From contig NC_037668.1 in NCBI RefSeq assembly GCF_003255815.1, forward strand, positions 86,659,783 through 86,723,782: a stretch of 64,000 nt of DNA, read 5' to 3'. Below are positions 52,861 through 62,714 of this stretch, in pieces. Every line of letters begins with the position of its first letter. Position 1 is the first letter of the stretch. The position numbers were made by a program, and so were the translations under genes. The DNA is from Theropithecus gelada. Its lineage: Eukaryota; Chordata; Mammalia; Primates; Cercopithecidae. Under the pieces are notes generated by a model that was not told the origin of the DNA, did not search any database, and worked only from the letters and a program-made list of their open reading frames with translations.

Positions 52861-53350
52861 TAAGTTCTGTGGCAGAGGTTTGCACACAGAGCTGGGAGGA
52901 ATCCAGGGGGCATACTCATTGTAGTTCCTGAATCTTTCCGAGCTCTCGGAGCTGTCAGGCCTCACAAGGGAATAGGTTTGGGCTTTCCCAGACACTGAGG
53001 AAAACAGGGTGGCAGGAGTTTCCCAAATCCAGGCTGTTGATCCAACAGCAATGGCCTTGAGATGCAATGTTTCCCTGTGAGCCTCCATACTGCACTCCAG
53101 TCCTTCTCCCAGGGTCAGATCGGCCTTCCTGGGACTCTGTCATTTCTCCACTGAAAACAGGCACACCACAGGGTCCAACTTCCAAGCCACGGTGTCAGGT
53201 CCTTCCATCCATGCCCAATCCAAACAACACAACTTCTTCCCACCATTCACCCATAGCCAGTTGGCTCTGCCACCGACCCTGGCAGCCCTCAACCTCTCCC
53301 AACAGAATGGGGCTCATGCTAACTGATGGGCCTTCACCACTTGCTGGCTT
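52861..53350. other. Single-copy sequence
   Basis: No recognised repeat. 'ctttccgagctctcggagct' near 52934 is a small near-palindrome. Frames on both strands have no domain. Confidence 0.4.
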
Positions 53351-53354
53351 CCAT

Positions 53355-53665
53355 TGACTCGTTCAAGTTACTTAATGCTTATTATCTGTTGAGTGCTATT
53401 TCAGGTACTAGGGATACAGACATGAATGAATGTGATAAAGGTCCCTGCCCTCATGAAGCTTACATTAGTGAGGAGAGGCAAGGAGTTAGTAAGTAAAAAG
53501 TCAGAAACACATGGTGTGTCTGATGGTGCTAAGTGTTAAGAAGACAGAGCAGAGAAGGGGGACAGAGCATGCCCATGGAGTGGAACTGTAATTTTAAATA
53601 CAGTGCTGTGGATGGTCCCCCTGAGAAGATCACATTAGAGCAGAGGCATAGAGGAGGCAGGATAG
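53355..53665 (-). repeat. L2 3' end, antisense
   Basis: 'gttgagtgctatttcaggta', 'gatacagacatgaatgaatg', 'ccctgccctcatgaagctta' and 'gctaagtgttaagaagacag'. A minisatellite interrupts its far end. Confidence 0.88.
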
Positions 53666-53842
53666 CTAGTCACAGAGTAGAGTGAGAATAGAGTCGAGTC
53701 ACAGAGTAGAGTAGAGTAGAATAGAGTCACAGAGTAGAGTAGAGTGAGAATAGAGTCGAGTCACAGAGTAGAGTAGAGTAGAATAGAGTCACAGAGTAGA
53801 GTAGAGTTACGGAGGCATAGAAGAGGCAGGACAGCTAGTCAC
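53641..53842. repeat. AGAGT-based minisatellite with 62-bp higher-order period
   Basis: Units built of 'gagtcacagagtagagtaga' recur. 'gtgagaatagagtcgag' appears at 53682 and again at 53744, giving a 62-base period with a 5-base sub-period. The outer flanks 'ggcatagaggaggcaggata' and 'ggcatagaagaggcaggaca' are also copies of each other, so the array arose by duplicating a piece of the host L2. It is not CRISPR: there are no unique spacers. Confidence 0.93.
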
Positions 53843-53944
53843 AACTGGGAGTAGAGTGTCCAAGGCAGAGGGAAGAGCAGATGGCCTATGAAGATCAAAT
53901 TTTCTCTATATTTCCCTTCCTCCTTCCTTTCTTTTCTTCCTTTT

Positions 53945-54160
53945 TGTCTGCATGTATTTATTTCAAAAAATATTTCTAGGAATATGCCAGGTGCCATGCA
54001 CTGCATTAAGTCTTTCATGTAAAAAGAGGGCCCCCTTCTTTCAAGATGCACACACTCTATTGACAGAGGAGGACAAGATAAACCAACAGTTGCAGTGGGG
54101 ATTTAAGAGGATTCTGCCAGAGAAGGTGTCATCATTCATGCTGGGAAGCCCTTGGACAGT
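53945..54160 (-). repeat. L2 3' portion, antisense
   Basis: 'gaatatgccaggtgccatgc', 'ttctttcaagatgcacacac', 'cagagaaggtgtcatcattc'. Confidence 0.7.
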
Positions 54161-54164
54161 TTGG

Positions 54165-54600
54165 TGGTGCCCTTGGGCCTCTTCTCAGAATAACATTTAA
54201 AAATACATAAAATTAAGAACATACAATGGCAAAGAAAGCAATTATTTTTCAAAAGTTAACAAAATACAGAAAAAAAAATTGGTAATAATGTATGTGGTTT
54301 CATATTTGTACACTGAGTAACCAGATCTACATAGGTCTACTATTTTATTTTTAAAATATTGATAATCATAGATAAAATTTTTAGATAATCTGTAACAACT
54401 GTAAAGTGATATGAAAATAACTATGATTTCTATTAGTAATAAATTACAGAAACTATTGATATCACTGTGATTTGAGCCTACATTTGTAATTGAAGGAAAT
54501 GTTAAATTAATTTTAGGTACAAGTTAGTGAACATTTCTTCCCCCATACAAATGCACAAAGCTCGTGAATTCTAGCCCTAAGAACGTCGATGCTAGAGATA
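54165..54600. mobile_element. Probable hAT-Charlie-type non-autonomous element
   Basis: A/T-rich body with 'gtaacaactgtaaagtgata', 'tgaaaataactatgatttct' and 'attgaaggaaatgttaaatt', flanked on both sides by L2. This order resembles a known hAT-Charlie-derived repeat, but I cannot fix the subfamily or the exact ends. Confidence 0.45.
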
Positions 54601-54624
54601 TATGTGCTCTCAGGCTCTGAGAGC

Positions 54625-55200
54625 ACAGAGGAGGGGTCAGAAAAACTTTTCTAGAAGAGGTGCTTCCTTAGCTGGGTTCTGAAGAAGGAGTAGGAGTTAG
54701 CCAGAAAGATAGGGGTGGAGGGAATTCCAGGCAAAAGGAAGAGCAACAGACAGCATTAAACTGTATGCCTCATTTGGGGGAACTGATAGTTAGTGTGGCA
54801 ATAACTCAGGGTTTGTGTAGGTTTTGTTGGGAAATTAGGCAGGAAAGGAAGACAATGGGATCAGATTATGGAGGCTCTGAGTCCTAAGCTACAGAATTGG
54901 TCCCAGAGGTGATGGGGTGTCCTTGAAGGACTTAAGCAGAAAAGGAACACAATCAGAAAGATTATTTTGGCAACCATGACGTGAATGGATTGGAAGGTGG
55001 GAGAAACTAGAGGCAGGGAGATTGGTTAGAAAACTGTTCTAATTAGTATAGACCAGAAGAGCTATGTGTCCCAGACAATGGCCATAGGGGTAGAGAAGAG
55101 GAAATGGATACTAGAGATGTACAAGATGGTAGAATCTGCACAGAACTTGGCAGTTGATGGGGTTGGGGCAGTTGTGGGGAAGAAATGATCAAAGCAAAAA
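54625..55200 (-). repeat. L2 LINE, antisense, long 3' portion
   Basis: 'tccttagctgggttctgaag', 'gagggaattccaggcaaaag', 'gatcagattatggaggctct', 'acttaagcagaaaaggaaca', 'agattattttggcaaccatg' and 'gcagggagattggttagaaa' keep the complementary L2 order over about 570 bases. Confidence 0.85.
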
Positions 55201-55264
55201 TGCGACTAATTAACAGGGAAGCTGTGTTCAGGGGAGTAGTGGCCATGAACTGCAATCCTGTACG

Positions 55265-55400
55265 GCTCATTCACACCTCTGTGCCTTTGCGAAGCTCCAT
55301 CTTTCTTCCTAGGATTCCCTCTCCTCCCCTGTTGCTTCCTCTTTCCTAACTCCCAGGTCACCTCACCAACTTCTGTCTTCCTGGGAGGCTTTCTGGAGGT
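55265..55400 (+). repeat. L2 3' portion
   Basis: 'ttcacacctctgtgcctttg', 'caggtcacctcaccaacttc', 'tcctgggaggctttctggag'. Confidence 0.65.
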
Positions 55401-55823
55401 GGCAGGTTATCTCGAAGCTGCAGCCTAAACATAAGCCCTTGTCTGACTATGTGTAGACACCCGAGATTCCCGCCTTGAGCAGAGGCGCCCTGGCCCCCTT
55501 TACATCCTTGATATCAGGCTTGTTCTCCTAGAGAACCAAAGCGGAATGAGCCTGGCAGCTGGCAAGTCATGGAGCACTGCCTGTCCATCTGCGAGCTAAC
55601 AACAGTCGTGCTGGAAGTCAACAAGGGAAATGGAAAGGGAGAGACCCAGCCTCCACAGGGGCTCACGCCCTGGGACCTGTGCCAGTGTGAACAAGGTTTT
55701 CCGGGTGAGGATTTCCCCTCGTAGAATGGGAATAGCAGCTGAAGGCGAGCAGAAGGAGAACTGCTTGTGCTTTCCTTGTAACATTGTCTTATTTATTAAA
55801 GCTTTGTAACCACCCTTTGGTGG
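55401..55823. other. Single-copy sequence
   Basis: No repeat recognised and somewhat CpG-richer than its surroundings, though far from a CpG island. No exon seen. Confidence 0.4.
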
Positions 55824-55874
55824 TTGTGTGTGTGTTTTCGTGTGTGTTCTCATGTGCACACACACACACACACC
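55824..55874. repeat. (TG)n ... (CA)n inverted simple repeat
   Basis: TG runs at 55824-55835 and 55839-55847 face a CA run at 55857-55873. The two arms are complementary and could fold as a hairpin; alternating purine-pyrimidine also favours Z-DNA. Confidence 0.9.
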
Positions 55875-55875
55875 C

Positions 55876-55985
55876 CCCTTCTTTCTGATTACAGATAAAG
55901 AAAATATATCCAGAGTGGCTGAAGGACTTATCTAAGGTCACCCAGGCAGCAAGGCACAGAAAGTGAGTATAGAAGTATAGGCTTG
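55876..55985 (-). repeat. MIR SINE, antisense
   Basis: 'gattacagataaagaaaata', 'aaggacttatctaaggtcac', 'ccaggcagcaaggcacagaa'. Confidence 0.7.
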
Positions 55986-55989
55986 GGAA

Positions 55990-56355
55990 TGAACACATGC
56001 CTCTTAGGACCCTTGAGATTTGTAAAGTCAGGGGTGGCTTAGAAGAAAAGATTTGAGATTAAAGAGGCTCGATGGGGTCAGAAGAATTGTCACTGTTTTC
56101 CTCCAGGTCTTCCTGCTGCTTTTCTCTCCATTCTCTAGCCCAGCCTCCATGTCTTCCTAGAGGCAGTTCCTGCTGCAGAATGAGAGGGGCAATGGCTTCC
56201 AGTGGTAGCTGCTGGCATGATTTGGCCCATGCTGGGTCTCCAGCCTCCTCTCCTGACATCCTTCCTTGCCAGTACTCCACACTCAAGCCACCTATGTTAG
56301 CTGGCTGGCCCTGTTACTCATTTGACCACTTGTGCCATTAAATGTGCTGCTTTCT
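55990..56355. other. Single-copy sequence
   Basis: No repeat recognised. Frames on both strands (56059-56341) have no domain. Confidence 0.4.
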
Positions 56356-56655
56356 GGCCGGGGGCAGTGGCTTACACCTGTAATCCCAGCACTTTGGGAG
56401 GCCGAGGTGGGTGGATCACCTGTGGTCAGGAGTTCGAGACCAACCTGGCCAACACGGCGAAACCCTGTTTCTACTAAAAATATTAAAAATAGCTGGGTGT
56501 GGTGGCAGACAGCTGTAATCCCAGCTATTCGGGAGGCTGAGGCAGGAGAATCACTTGAACCTGGGAGGTAAAGGTTGCAGTGAGCTGAGATCATGCCACT
56601 GCACTCCAGCCTGGGTGACAGAGTGAAACTCCGTCTCAAAAAAAGAACAACAACG
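56356..56655 (+). mobile_element. AluS-type element, first of a three-Alu cluster
   Basis: Starts 'ggccgggggcagtggcttac' and ends in an A-rich tail 'aaaaaaagaacaacaac'. The flank 'aatgtgctgctttct' (56341-56355) reappears as 'aaagtgctgcttct' after the second Alu (57012-57024), so the second Alu inserted into this one's tail. Confidence 0.95.
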
Positions 56656-57011
56656 GGCCGGGCGCGGTGGCTCACGCCTGTAATCCCAGCACTTTGGGAG
56701 GCCGAGGCGGGTGGATCACGAGGTCAGGAGATCGAGACCATCCTGGCTAAAACAGTGAAACCCCGTCTCTACTAAAAATACAAAAAAAAAGTTAGCCAGG
56801 CGTGGTGGCGGGCGCCTGTAGTCCCAGCTAGTTGGGAGGCTGAGGCAGGAGAATGGCATGAACCTGGGAGGCAGAGCTTACAGTGAGCCAAGATAGTGCC
56901 ACTGCACTCCAGCCTGGGTGACAGAGCGAGACTCCGTCTCAAAAAAAAAGAAAAAAAAAAAAAAAAACAACAACAACAACAAAAAAAAAAAAAAAAAAAA
57001 AGAAAGATAAA
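56656..57011 (+). mobile_element. AluY inserted in the tail of the preceding AluS
   Basis: Clean copy: 'ggccgggcgcggtggctcac', 'ggatcacgaggtcaggagat' and 'gagaatggcatgaacctggg' are AluY-type. The long tail at 56941-57011 holds two poly-A runs joined by (CAA)n, which repeats the 'acaacaac' found just before its start. Confidence 0.96.
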
Positions 57012-57089
57012 AAAGTGCTGCTTCTCTTTCCTGGTGAGCAGGAGATAGAGAGAAACAGGAGGCACCTCTTTTCTAAAACATATTCTCTC

Positions 57090-57390
57090 ACACCTGTAAT
57101 CCCAGTACTTTGGGAGGCCTAGGCGGGCAGATCATAAGGTCAGGAGTTCAAGACCAGCCTGGCCAACATAGTGAAACCCCGTCTCTACTAAAATTACAAA
57201 AAATTAGCTGGGCGTGGTGGTGGGTGCCTGTAATTCCAGCTACTTGGGAGGCTGAGACAGAGGAATTGCTTGAACCCGGGAGGTGGAGGTTGCAGTGAGC
57301 CGAGATGGTGCCACTGCACTCCAGGCTGGGCAACAAGAGTGAAACTTCGTCTCAAAAAGAAAAAAAAACAAAAAACAAAAAACAAAAAAA
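57090..57390 (+). mobile_element. Alu, slightly 5'-truncated, third of the cluster
   Basis: Begins 'cacacctgtaatcccagtac', lacking the first roughly 20 Alu bases, and ends in (AAAAAC)n. The upstream 'attctctc' and downstream 'attctccc' may be a short target duplication. Confidence 0.93.
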
Positions 57391-57789
57391 ATTCTCCCAA
57401 AGTGGCACCTAGTTAAAGTTAAGGTAATATGTTGTTACGATAGTTGTTGAAGACACAGCCAAATGACTCTAGAATCAGTGAGCATGCAAGACCTTGAGAC
57501 AGTAAAGAACGTGGCCAGAAGTGACACCTTTTTAATATGCAACCCAACCAACAAAGTGTGCTTGCCTGGCCCAGGCCAGCAGGCTAACTAGCTCTGTGCA
57601 AGCCCCTGGCTATGCCCCTTAGATGCTGGCCCAGTGCCTGGCACATACACCAGAGGCCACCAGAACACCTTTGTGGAAGGACTGAGAGGGGAGGCATGAA
57701 GCCACAGAGAGAAGCCAATCCCTCTCCCCTCGGCTGGGACTCTCCCCTTAGAAATATAAGCAGGCTGTCACTGGGGTCAAAAGCACAGC
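57391..57789. other. Mostly unrecognised sequence
   Basis: A small L2-like tail ('agtgcctggcacatacacca') is visible near 57632. The rest is not recognised. Confidence 0.4.
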
Positions 57790-57935
57790 TATAGGGAAGA
57801 AGAGGAGGAAAGAAATGTGGATGAGGAAGAGGAGGAGAAGGAGGAGTAAAGGAGGAGGAAGGAAAAAGGGCTGGGAAGGGAAGAGGGAAATCGGAGGGGC
57901 AGATGGAGGAGGCAGTGAGGAGGAGAATACTTGAT
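57790..57935. repeat. Purine-rich GAGGA/GGAGGAA tract
   Basis: About 145 bases, mostly A and G on the plus strand, with scattered T and C. Frames through it are low-complexity. Confidence 0.85.
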
Positions 57936-58430
57936 GAGAGTTTATCCACCTCAAATAACAATCTTGCAATATCTTGCAGCTGCTAGAGAAGTCCAGTCTG
58001 CCCACAGGGCAGAGGAAGAAGGGTACTTCCTCTGAGGAGGCTGGAGGCCTTGTAATCTCTATACTCACATCCGGGGAAGCTTGGGCAGGGTGGGGCTGCC
58101 TGGGTCCAGCTTCCTACCCAACCCTGCAAGCTTGGGGTCGGACCTTGGGAAGCCTGGCTTACCTGGGCCAGGTCCAGCTGCACTGGCTCTGGATGTCATG
58201 TTTCAGGAGCCAGTGGGCTTGGGGTGAAGATGGACGGCCTTTTCTAGAAGATACAGACTGTGACTCAGAGAAAGGCTTTCCAGTGTCTTCTGTGAGACTC
58301 CTGAATCACAGTGGGATGGGCACAGGGCTGGGGGAGAAGGAATAAATACTTAATTATAAAAAGTGCATACTTGGAGAGAGCTTTTGTATAGTCTTAGAGG
58401 TGAAAGAACTCTGAGCGACAAGAATAAAGA
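57936..58430. other. Single-copy sequence
   Basis: No repeat recognised. A 123-codon plus frame (57974-58345) has no domain. Confidence 0.4.
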
Positions 58431-58434
58431 AAAG

Positions 58435-58500
58435 CATCTTTTGCTGGGTGCTTACTTTGTGCTAGACACTGTAAAGTGCTAAAGATAAGGAAAGTGTCCT
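58435..58500 (-). repeat. MIR or L2 3' end, antisense
   Basis: 'gctgggtgcttactttgtgc' and 'tagacactgtaaagtgctaa'. Confidence 0.65.
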
Positions 58501-58504
58501 TCAT

Positions 58505-58660
58505 GGCCATGTGTATTGCCTGCCCACCATGTGCCAGGGGCTTAACACCACCACCCTATTGAAGATCCACCACCAGCCCCATGAGGCAGGCCTAAGTACT
58601 CTCATTTCATCATTGAGGAGCCTGAGACGTTCAGTCATTGATTAGACAGCCCTCACCACT
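58505..58660 (-). repeat. MIR SINE, antisense
   Basis: 'tgcctgcccaccatgtgcca', 'accagccccatgaggcaggc', 'ctcatttcatcattgaggag'. Confidence 0.75.
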
Positions 58661-58664
58661 CAAG

Positions 58665-58780
58665 CCCTCCTCGGTTTACAGCAGCAGAAAGAGAGGCTCT
58701 GAAGGGTAACTGACTTGTCACAATTGAGAGCAACTGGCCTGTGGTAAGACTTGGAGGCAGAATTGAGCTCCTGGCCCAGG
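58665..58780 (-). repeat. MIR SINE, antisense, partial
   Basis: 'gagaggctctgaagggtaac', 'tgacttgtcacaattgagag', 'ggaggcagaattgagctcct'. Confidence 0.7.
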
Positions 58781-59113
58781 CCTGTGGCCTCTTCATTCCC
58801 CCAAGCCACCCTCTCCAGTTATCAGGCCTTCACTTTCAGGAGGTCCCGGACAATGAGGTTCCACAGATTCTTCACAGGAGAAACACCCGTTTGCAGGATT
58901 TTCAGTTGATTGCCAGTTGCCAGGGCCATCTTCTCAACTGACAGCAGCTTCTTATTTTTTCCCCAGTACCTGGTCACACCTGGCCCTCTCCAAGAGGTTT
59001 CCAGTGCCCTGGGCTACAGTTTTGTTCAGTTGTGCTCTCAGGGTGGTAATGACAGCACTCCCACATGCTGATAGAGCCCACGTGCTGATAGAGACGATAA
59101 GAAAGGAACAGCT

Positions 59114-59136
59114 GGGAGGGAGGGAGGAAGGGAGGG
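59114..59136 (+). other. G-quadruplex-type sequence
   Basis: Five GGG runs separated by 1, 1, 5 and 1 bases meet the usual G4 pattern. Folding in cells is not shown by sequence. Confidence 0.7.
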
Positions 59137-59446
59137 CCAGCAGGAGCCTGGGCCAGCGGGTGGGGCTGGCGGCCAGTGTTTCCCTGTAGGGCGAGGGCAC
59201 GCTCAAGGGACTGGCTTCCTTGTAAACAGTGTGCAGCCAGCTCTAAAAATACCCCTGCCCTAGACAGGGCACACTGAGCTCCTCTGGTCTCCCCCAGAGC
59301 CTTCCCAGGGGCCTCACCTTTTCCCTAAAAGGTCAAGGGGATGGGAGGAAAGCCGCCTGGTGGAGGGTTGGATTTCCTTAGCAAGGAAAGTATAACCGTA
59401 TTTCCTTCCTCTGCAAAACAGAAAGGAGGATGCTCCATGGGTTTCA

Positions 59447-59522
59447 GCAACAACAACAAAAGGCTAAAAACCAAACCAAAAGACAACACAAAACAAAACA
59501 ACAAACAACAACAACACGAAAA
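59447..59522. repeat. (CAA)n / (CAAAA)n A/C-rich simple repeat
   Basis: Runs of CAACAA and AAACAAAAC without an attached Alu body. Confidence 0.85.
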
Positions 59523-59639
59523 ACTACCCTGGACCCTTGTTCTCTTTTCTGTAATCTGAGACCTGGGTTGAGCTGAGGTCCGAGGACTGGTTCTGATTCA
59601 CAGCCTAGGATCAGGGAGCCATGAGAAGATGCTGGGTTG

Positions 59640-59835
59640 TAATTTTCAGCTGTTCTCCTCATTAGGCATGTGATCTATGACTCCATTGCTTGATGCCTCA
59701 GTTTCCACAATTGTGAAAGGGGATAATAGTGTTTAATTCACTTGGGTATGGAGAGGCTTAAATGAGATGCTATCTATAAGGCTCTTAGCACAGTGCCTGA
59801 CACATGACAAACATTCAAGAAATGCTTATTATTAT
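59640..59835 (+). repeat. MIR SINE
   Basis: 'tgcctcagtttccacaattg', 'aaggggataatagtgtttaa', 'cttagcacagtgcctgacac'. Confidence 0.88.
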
Positions 59836-59964
59836 GGTATATGGGAGGATAAAACTATTTCCTGAATACTAACAGAAGACTTGGTTTAATAAGAAATGTG
59901 GTAGGTAGGGAAAGAGAGAAGTGTGGATAAGAAAAGACTAAAAGTGTCTGAATCATGAAAGCTC

Positions 59965-60035
59965 AAATCTGTTATTTGACAGATGGGGACATTGAGGCCC
60001 ACGGAGCAGAAAGGAGCTGCTGGGGCTAGACAATG
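59965..60035 (-). repeat. MIR SINE, antisense, short
   Basis: 'gttatttgacagatggggac' then 'attgaggcccacggagcaga'. Confidence 0.72.
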
Positions 60036-60400
60036 TGTTGGCCACTGCTTACAGGTTCAATATAGAGTAACAGTGTGATGAGAGCATGAAAAGTCCTGTG
60101 GGACTCTAAGCCTGCTTCACTAGGAGTTAGGGGAATGAGGCCTTTTGTTCATGCAGCACTTTAAAGTTTGGAAAGCCCTTTTCCAGGGAAAGACAGACCT
60201 TAGCAGGTCACTGCCAGAGGGCTGAGCTCCATGATGAGGGACTCTTGAGGGAGGATGTATGAGGACACAGCCAAGCAGAACTTATCCTCGGGATTGGTGG
60301 CTGCCTGTGAGGTCATGTATTCATGCCTCAAACCCAAAGACTTTGGAAGAGAAGCACAGGTAAGAAGAGCTTAGCACCACCTGAAGAAGAATCTTCTAAC
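60036..60400. other. Unrecognised sequence
   Basis: Single-copy look with no repeat or gene recognised. Confidence 0.4.
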
Positions 60401-60404
60401 CTTG

Positions 60405-60652
60405 TACTATCTGTTTTGCTAGACACTAGCCAAATGCGGCTACTAAGCACTGAGACTTAATTTAAAAAGAAAGTACAATATCAAATTAATATTCTTTTGA
60501 TGACTGGTTGAAATGATAATTTTAGGTCTACTGGGCTGAATAATATACATGATTAAAATTAATTTTGTTTCTTTTTTCTTTTATTCTGTAGGTCCTAGAA
60601 AATTTAGAATCACACATATGGCTTTCAGTATTCTTCTCCTGGGCAGTGCTAT
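60405..60652 (-). mobile_element. MER58-type hAT-Charlie element, both ends present
   Basis: 'gacactagccaaatgcggct' on the left and 'cacacatatggctttcagta' to 'cctgggcagtgct' on the right. The middle 'gatgactggttgaaatgata' also matches. Internally deleted and non-coding. Confidence 0.75.
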
Positions 60653-60659
60653 TCTAACA

Positions 60660-61060
60660 GCTATATTTGTGCAACAACGGAGTAAGCTCTCTCACTAGGT
60701 AGTGAGCCTTTCATCACTGCAGGTGTTTTAAAAAGCATCGTTAGTGAAATTCTGATAGCTAGATGGATAAACTCTGCAATCCCTCCAACTCTGATTCAAC
60801 CACGATTCCCAGACAGTGCTCTGAGGAGCACCTGTTCTTTGGAATATGAATAGGTTTACAGAGGTAAAAAGGTTGAAGATGAATTTAATATAAGAAATTT
60901 TTGGTTAAATGAGGGAGTTAAATCCTTTTACTCCAAGATTTTTCAGAACCTTCTAAGACATGACGATGAAATTGTGGTTCTTCGTGATAGGGATATGCTA
61001 TATGCAGCATTCCCCATATGAAGTTAGTCACAGAGCCTTCTTTCCACGGAGTATGAGCAA
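60660..61060. other. Unrecognised sequence
   Basis: No repeat or gene recognised. Confidence 0.4.
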
Positions 61061-61077
61061 GAAATAATTTACTATTA

Positions 61078-61088
61078 TTATTATTTAT

Positions 61089-61138
<50 letters not shown>

Positions 61139-61424
61139 TTTTGAGATAGAGTCTCGCTTTGCTGCCCAGGCTGGAGTGCAGTGGTGCCATTTTAGCTCAC
61201 TGCAACCTCCGCCTCCCAGGTTCAAGCGATTCTCATGTCTCAGCCTCCCAAGTAGCTGGGAATACAGGCCAGCACCACCATGCCCTGCTAATTTTTGTAT
61301 TTTTAGTAGAGATGGGGTTTCACCATGTTGGCTAAGCTGGTCTCAAACTCCTGACCTCAGATGATCTACCCGCCTCAGCCTCCCAAAGTGCTGGGATTAC
61401 AGATGTGAGCCACCGGGCCCAGCC
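61078..61424 (-). mobile_element. Alu, antisense, with (TG)n(TA)n in its tail
   Basis: Both arms in antisense, ending 'gagccaccgggcccagcc'. Flanks 'aaataatttactatta' (61062-61077) and 'aaataatttattatta' (61425-61440) differ at one base, so the 53 bases of TTATT, (GT)6 and (AT)14 before the poly-T lie inside the element and are tail-derived. Confidence 0.95.
61091..61130. repeat. Compound (GT)6(AT)14 microsatellite
   Basis: Uninterrupted dinucleotide runs in the Alu tail; probably variable in length. Confidence 0.95.
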
Positions 61425-61534
61425 AAATAATTTATTATTAAGCTAACTCCTTGAGAATTGCTGTCCTTAAGTTCTATTTAAAAAAAAAAAAAAGTCAATT
61501 CTGTTGCCAGACAGCGCTAAGTTCATAATTTGGC

Positions 61535-61705
61535 TGTTTCCTAGGTGACCTTGAACATGTTACTACACTTTCATCAACTGTAAAATGAGTGGAAGAATAT
61601 TCACTTCTGAGGATAGCTTTGAAGGTTACATTTATAAAAGTATATGGAAAATGCAGCGTGGTGGTGAACACACAGTAGGTATTCAGTTAATGGTTCTAAT
61701 TAAGT
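61535..61705 (+). repeat. MIR SINE
   Basis: 'aggtgaccttgaacatgtta', 'catcaactgtaaaatgagtg', 'cacacagtaggtattcagtt'. Confidence 0.8.
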
Positions 61706-61709
61706 AAAG

Positions 61710-61812
61710 CCTGGAGAGGGAAAGCAACTTTGGCAAGCTCACACAGGAAATTAGTGACTGTGCTAGGCCTTGAATCTCCATCTCTGGGCTCTTCCAGTTC
61801 ACCACACTTCTC
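61710..61812 (-). repeat. MIR SINE, antisense, partial
   Basis: 'ctggagagggaaagcaactt', 'gcaagctcacacaggaaatt', 'taggccttgaatctccatct'. Confidence 0.75.
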
Positions 61813-62380
61813 TTTATTAAGCAATACCATATAAGAAACATAGTCCATCAGAGGAGGTAGGCAGCCTCCCCAAGTTCGGTGTGATTTTATAGGTCAAGTT
61901 GACTTTAAATATGAGACAAATATTTCCTTCTTTCCTTCTCCCCCTTCTCCTCAGTTCTAGCCAGAGGAAGCTGCAGCCAGGCCTGGCAGTCTCCCCTGCT
62001 CCCTTCCACCGGCTTCGTTCCTGTTCCTGCTGGTCCTGGGAGCCCCCAGCAGATGGACTGCCCTTATCAGCTGGCTCCAGGCCAAAGGAGGAATCCTCCG
62101 GTCATGTGTGGCTCTCTGGAGGGAGAGAGACCTCCTAAATAAACACAGCCCACATAGAGGAAGTGGGGAGGGTCAAGGGGAAAGAAACCTTGACATTTTG
62201 GTGACTGGGCCAGGATTAAAGGCCACCAGGCATAGTCCTTACTGGTTATTTCTATGAGGAATCTCAAATCCATATGGCTTCCCTGGATGACAAGGCTGTC
62301 TTTGACTAGCCCTGGGATCTGGGGCATTCCCAGTGTGCTGCTGGCTTGATCCAGGCCTAATCCTTTGCCCAGGACTGACC
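61813..62380. other. Single-copy sequence
   Basis: No repeat recognised. The 112-codon minus frame at 62067-62405 has no domain. Confidence 0.4.
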
Positions 62381-62384
62381 TTTC

Positions 62385-62560
62385 ACAGTTTACAGAGCAC
62401 TTCATCTCCTGGCTCAGTGGAGTCTCACAGAACCCTCCAGAGAGAAGGGAGTTTTATCATCACCCTCAATTTACAGATGAGGAAGCTGAGGCTGCAACTG
62501 TAACTGACTGACTGCTGGCTACGCAGCTACAAGTGACTGAGTCCAGCCTGAAGGCCACAT
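62385..62560 (-). repeat. MIR SINE, antisense
   Basis: 'tttacagagcacttcatctc', 'ctcaatttacagatgaggaa', 'gctgaggctgcaactgtaac', 'agctacaagtgactgagtcc'. Confidence 0.82.
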
Positions 62561-62714
62561 ATATTCTCCCACCAAATCCGGAGCTGCCCATCACACCACC
62601 TCCTCCTCCTCCATGGGTCTTGCGTTGTGGCCATCACTGAGCTCCATGCCCTGGGTGAGCCATCGTTCCTGCCTGGCGAAGTCCACAATTCAATGAGGAG
62701 GGAAGGTTGAAGGG

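Larger units (their letters stand above)
58781..59639. other. Single-copy, G/C-richer sequence
   Basis: Contains a 17-bp imperfect tandem repeat at 59061-59094, a G-quadruplex-type string at 59114-59136, a MEF2-like 'ctaaaaatac' near 59242 and an A/C-rich simple stretch at 59447-59522. No exon or CpG island is seen. Confidence 0.45.

Noticed and set aside
53641..53842. Regular repeat array resembling a CRISPR
   Set aside because: Repeats abut without unique spacers, period structure is 5 within 62 bases, and the setting is a primate L2.
58781..59300. Possible CpG island
   Set aside because: G/C-richer but CpG dinucleotides are few; does not look like an unmethylated promoter.
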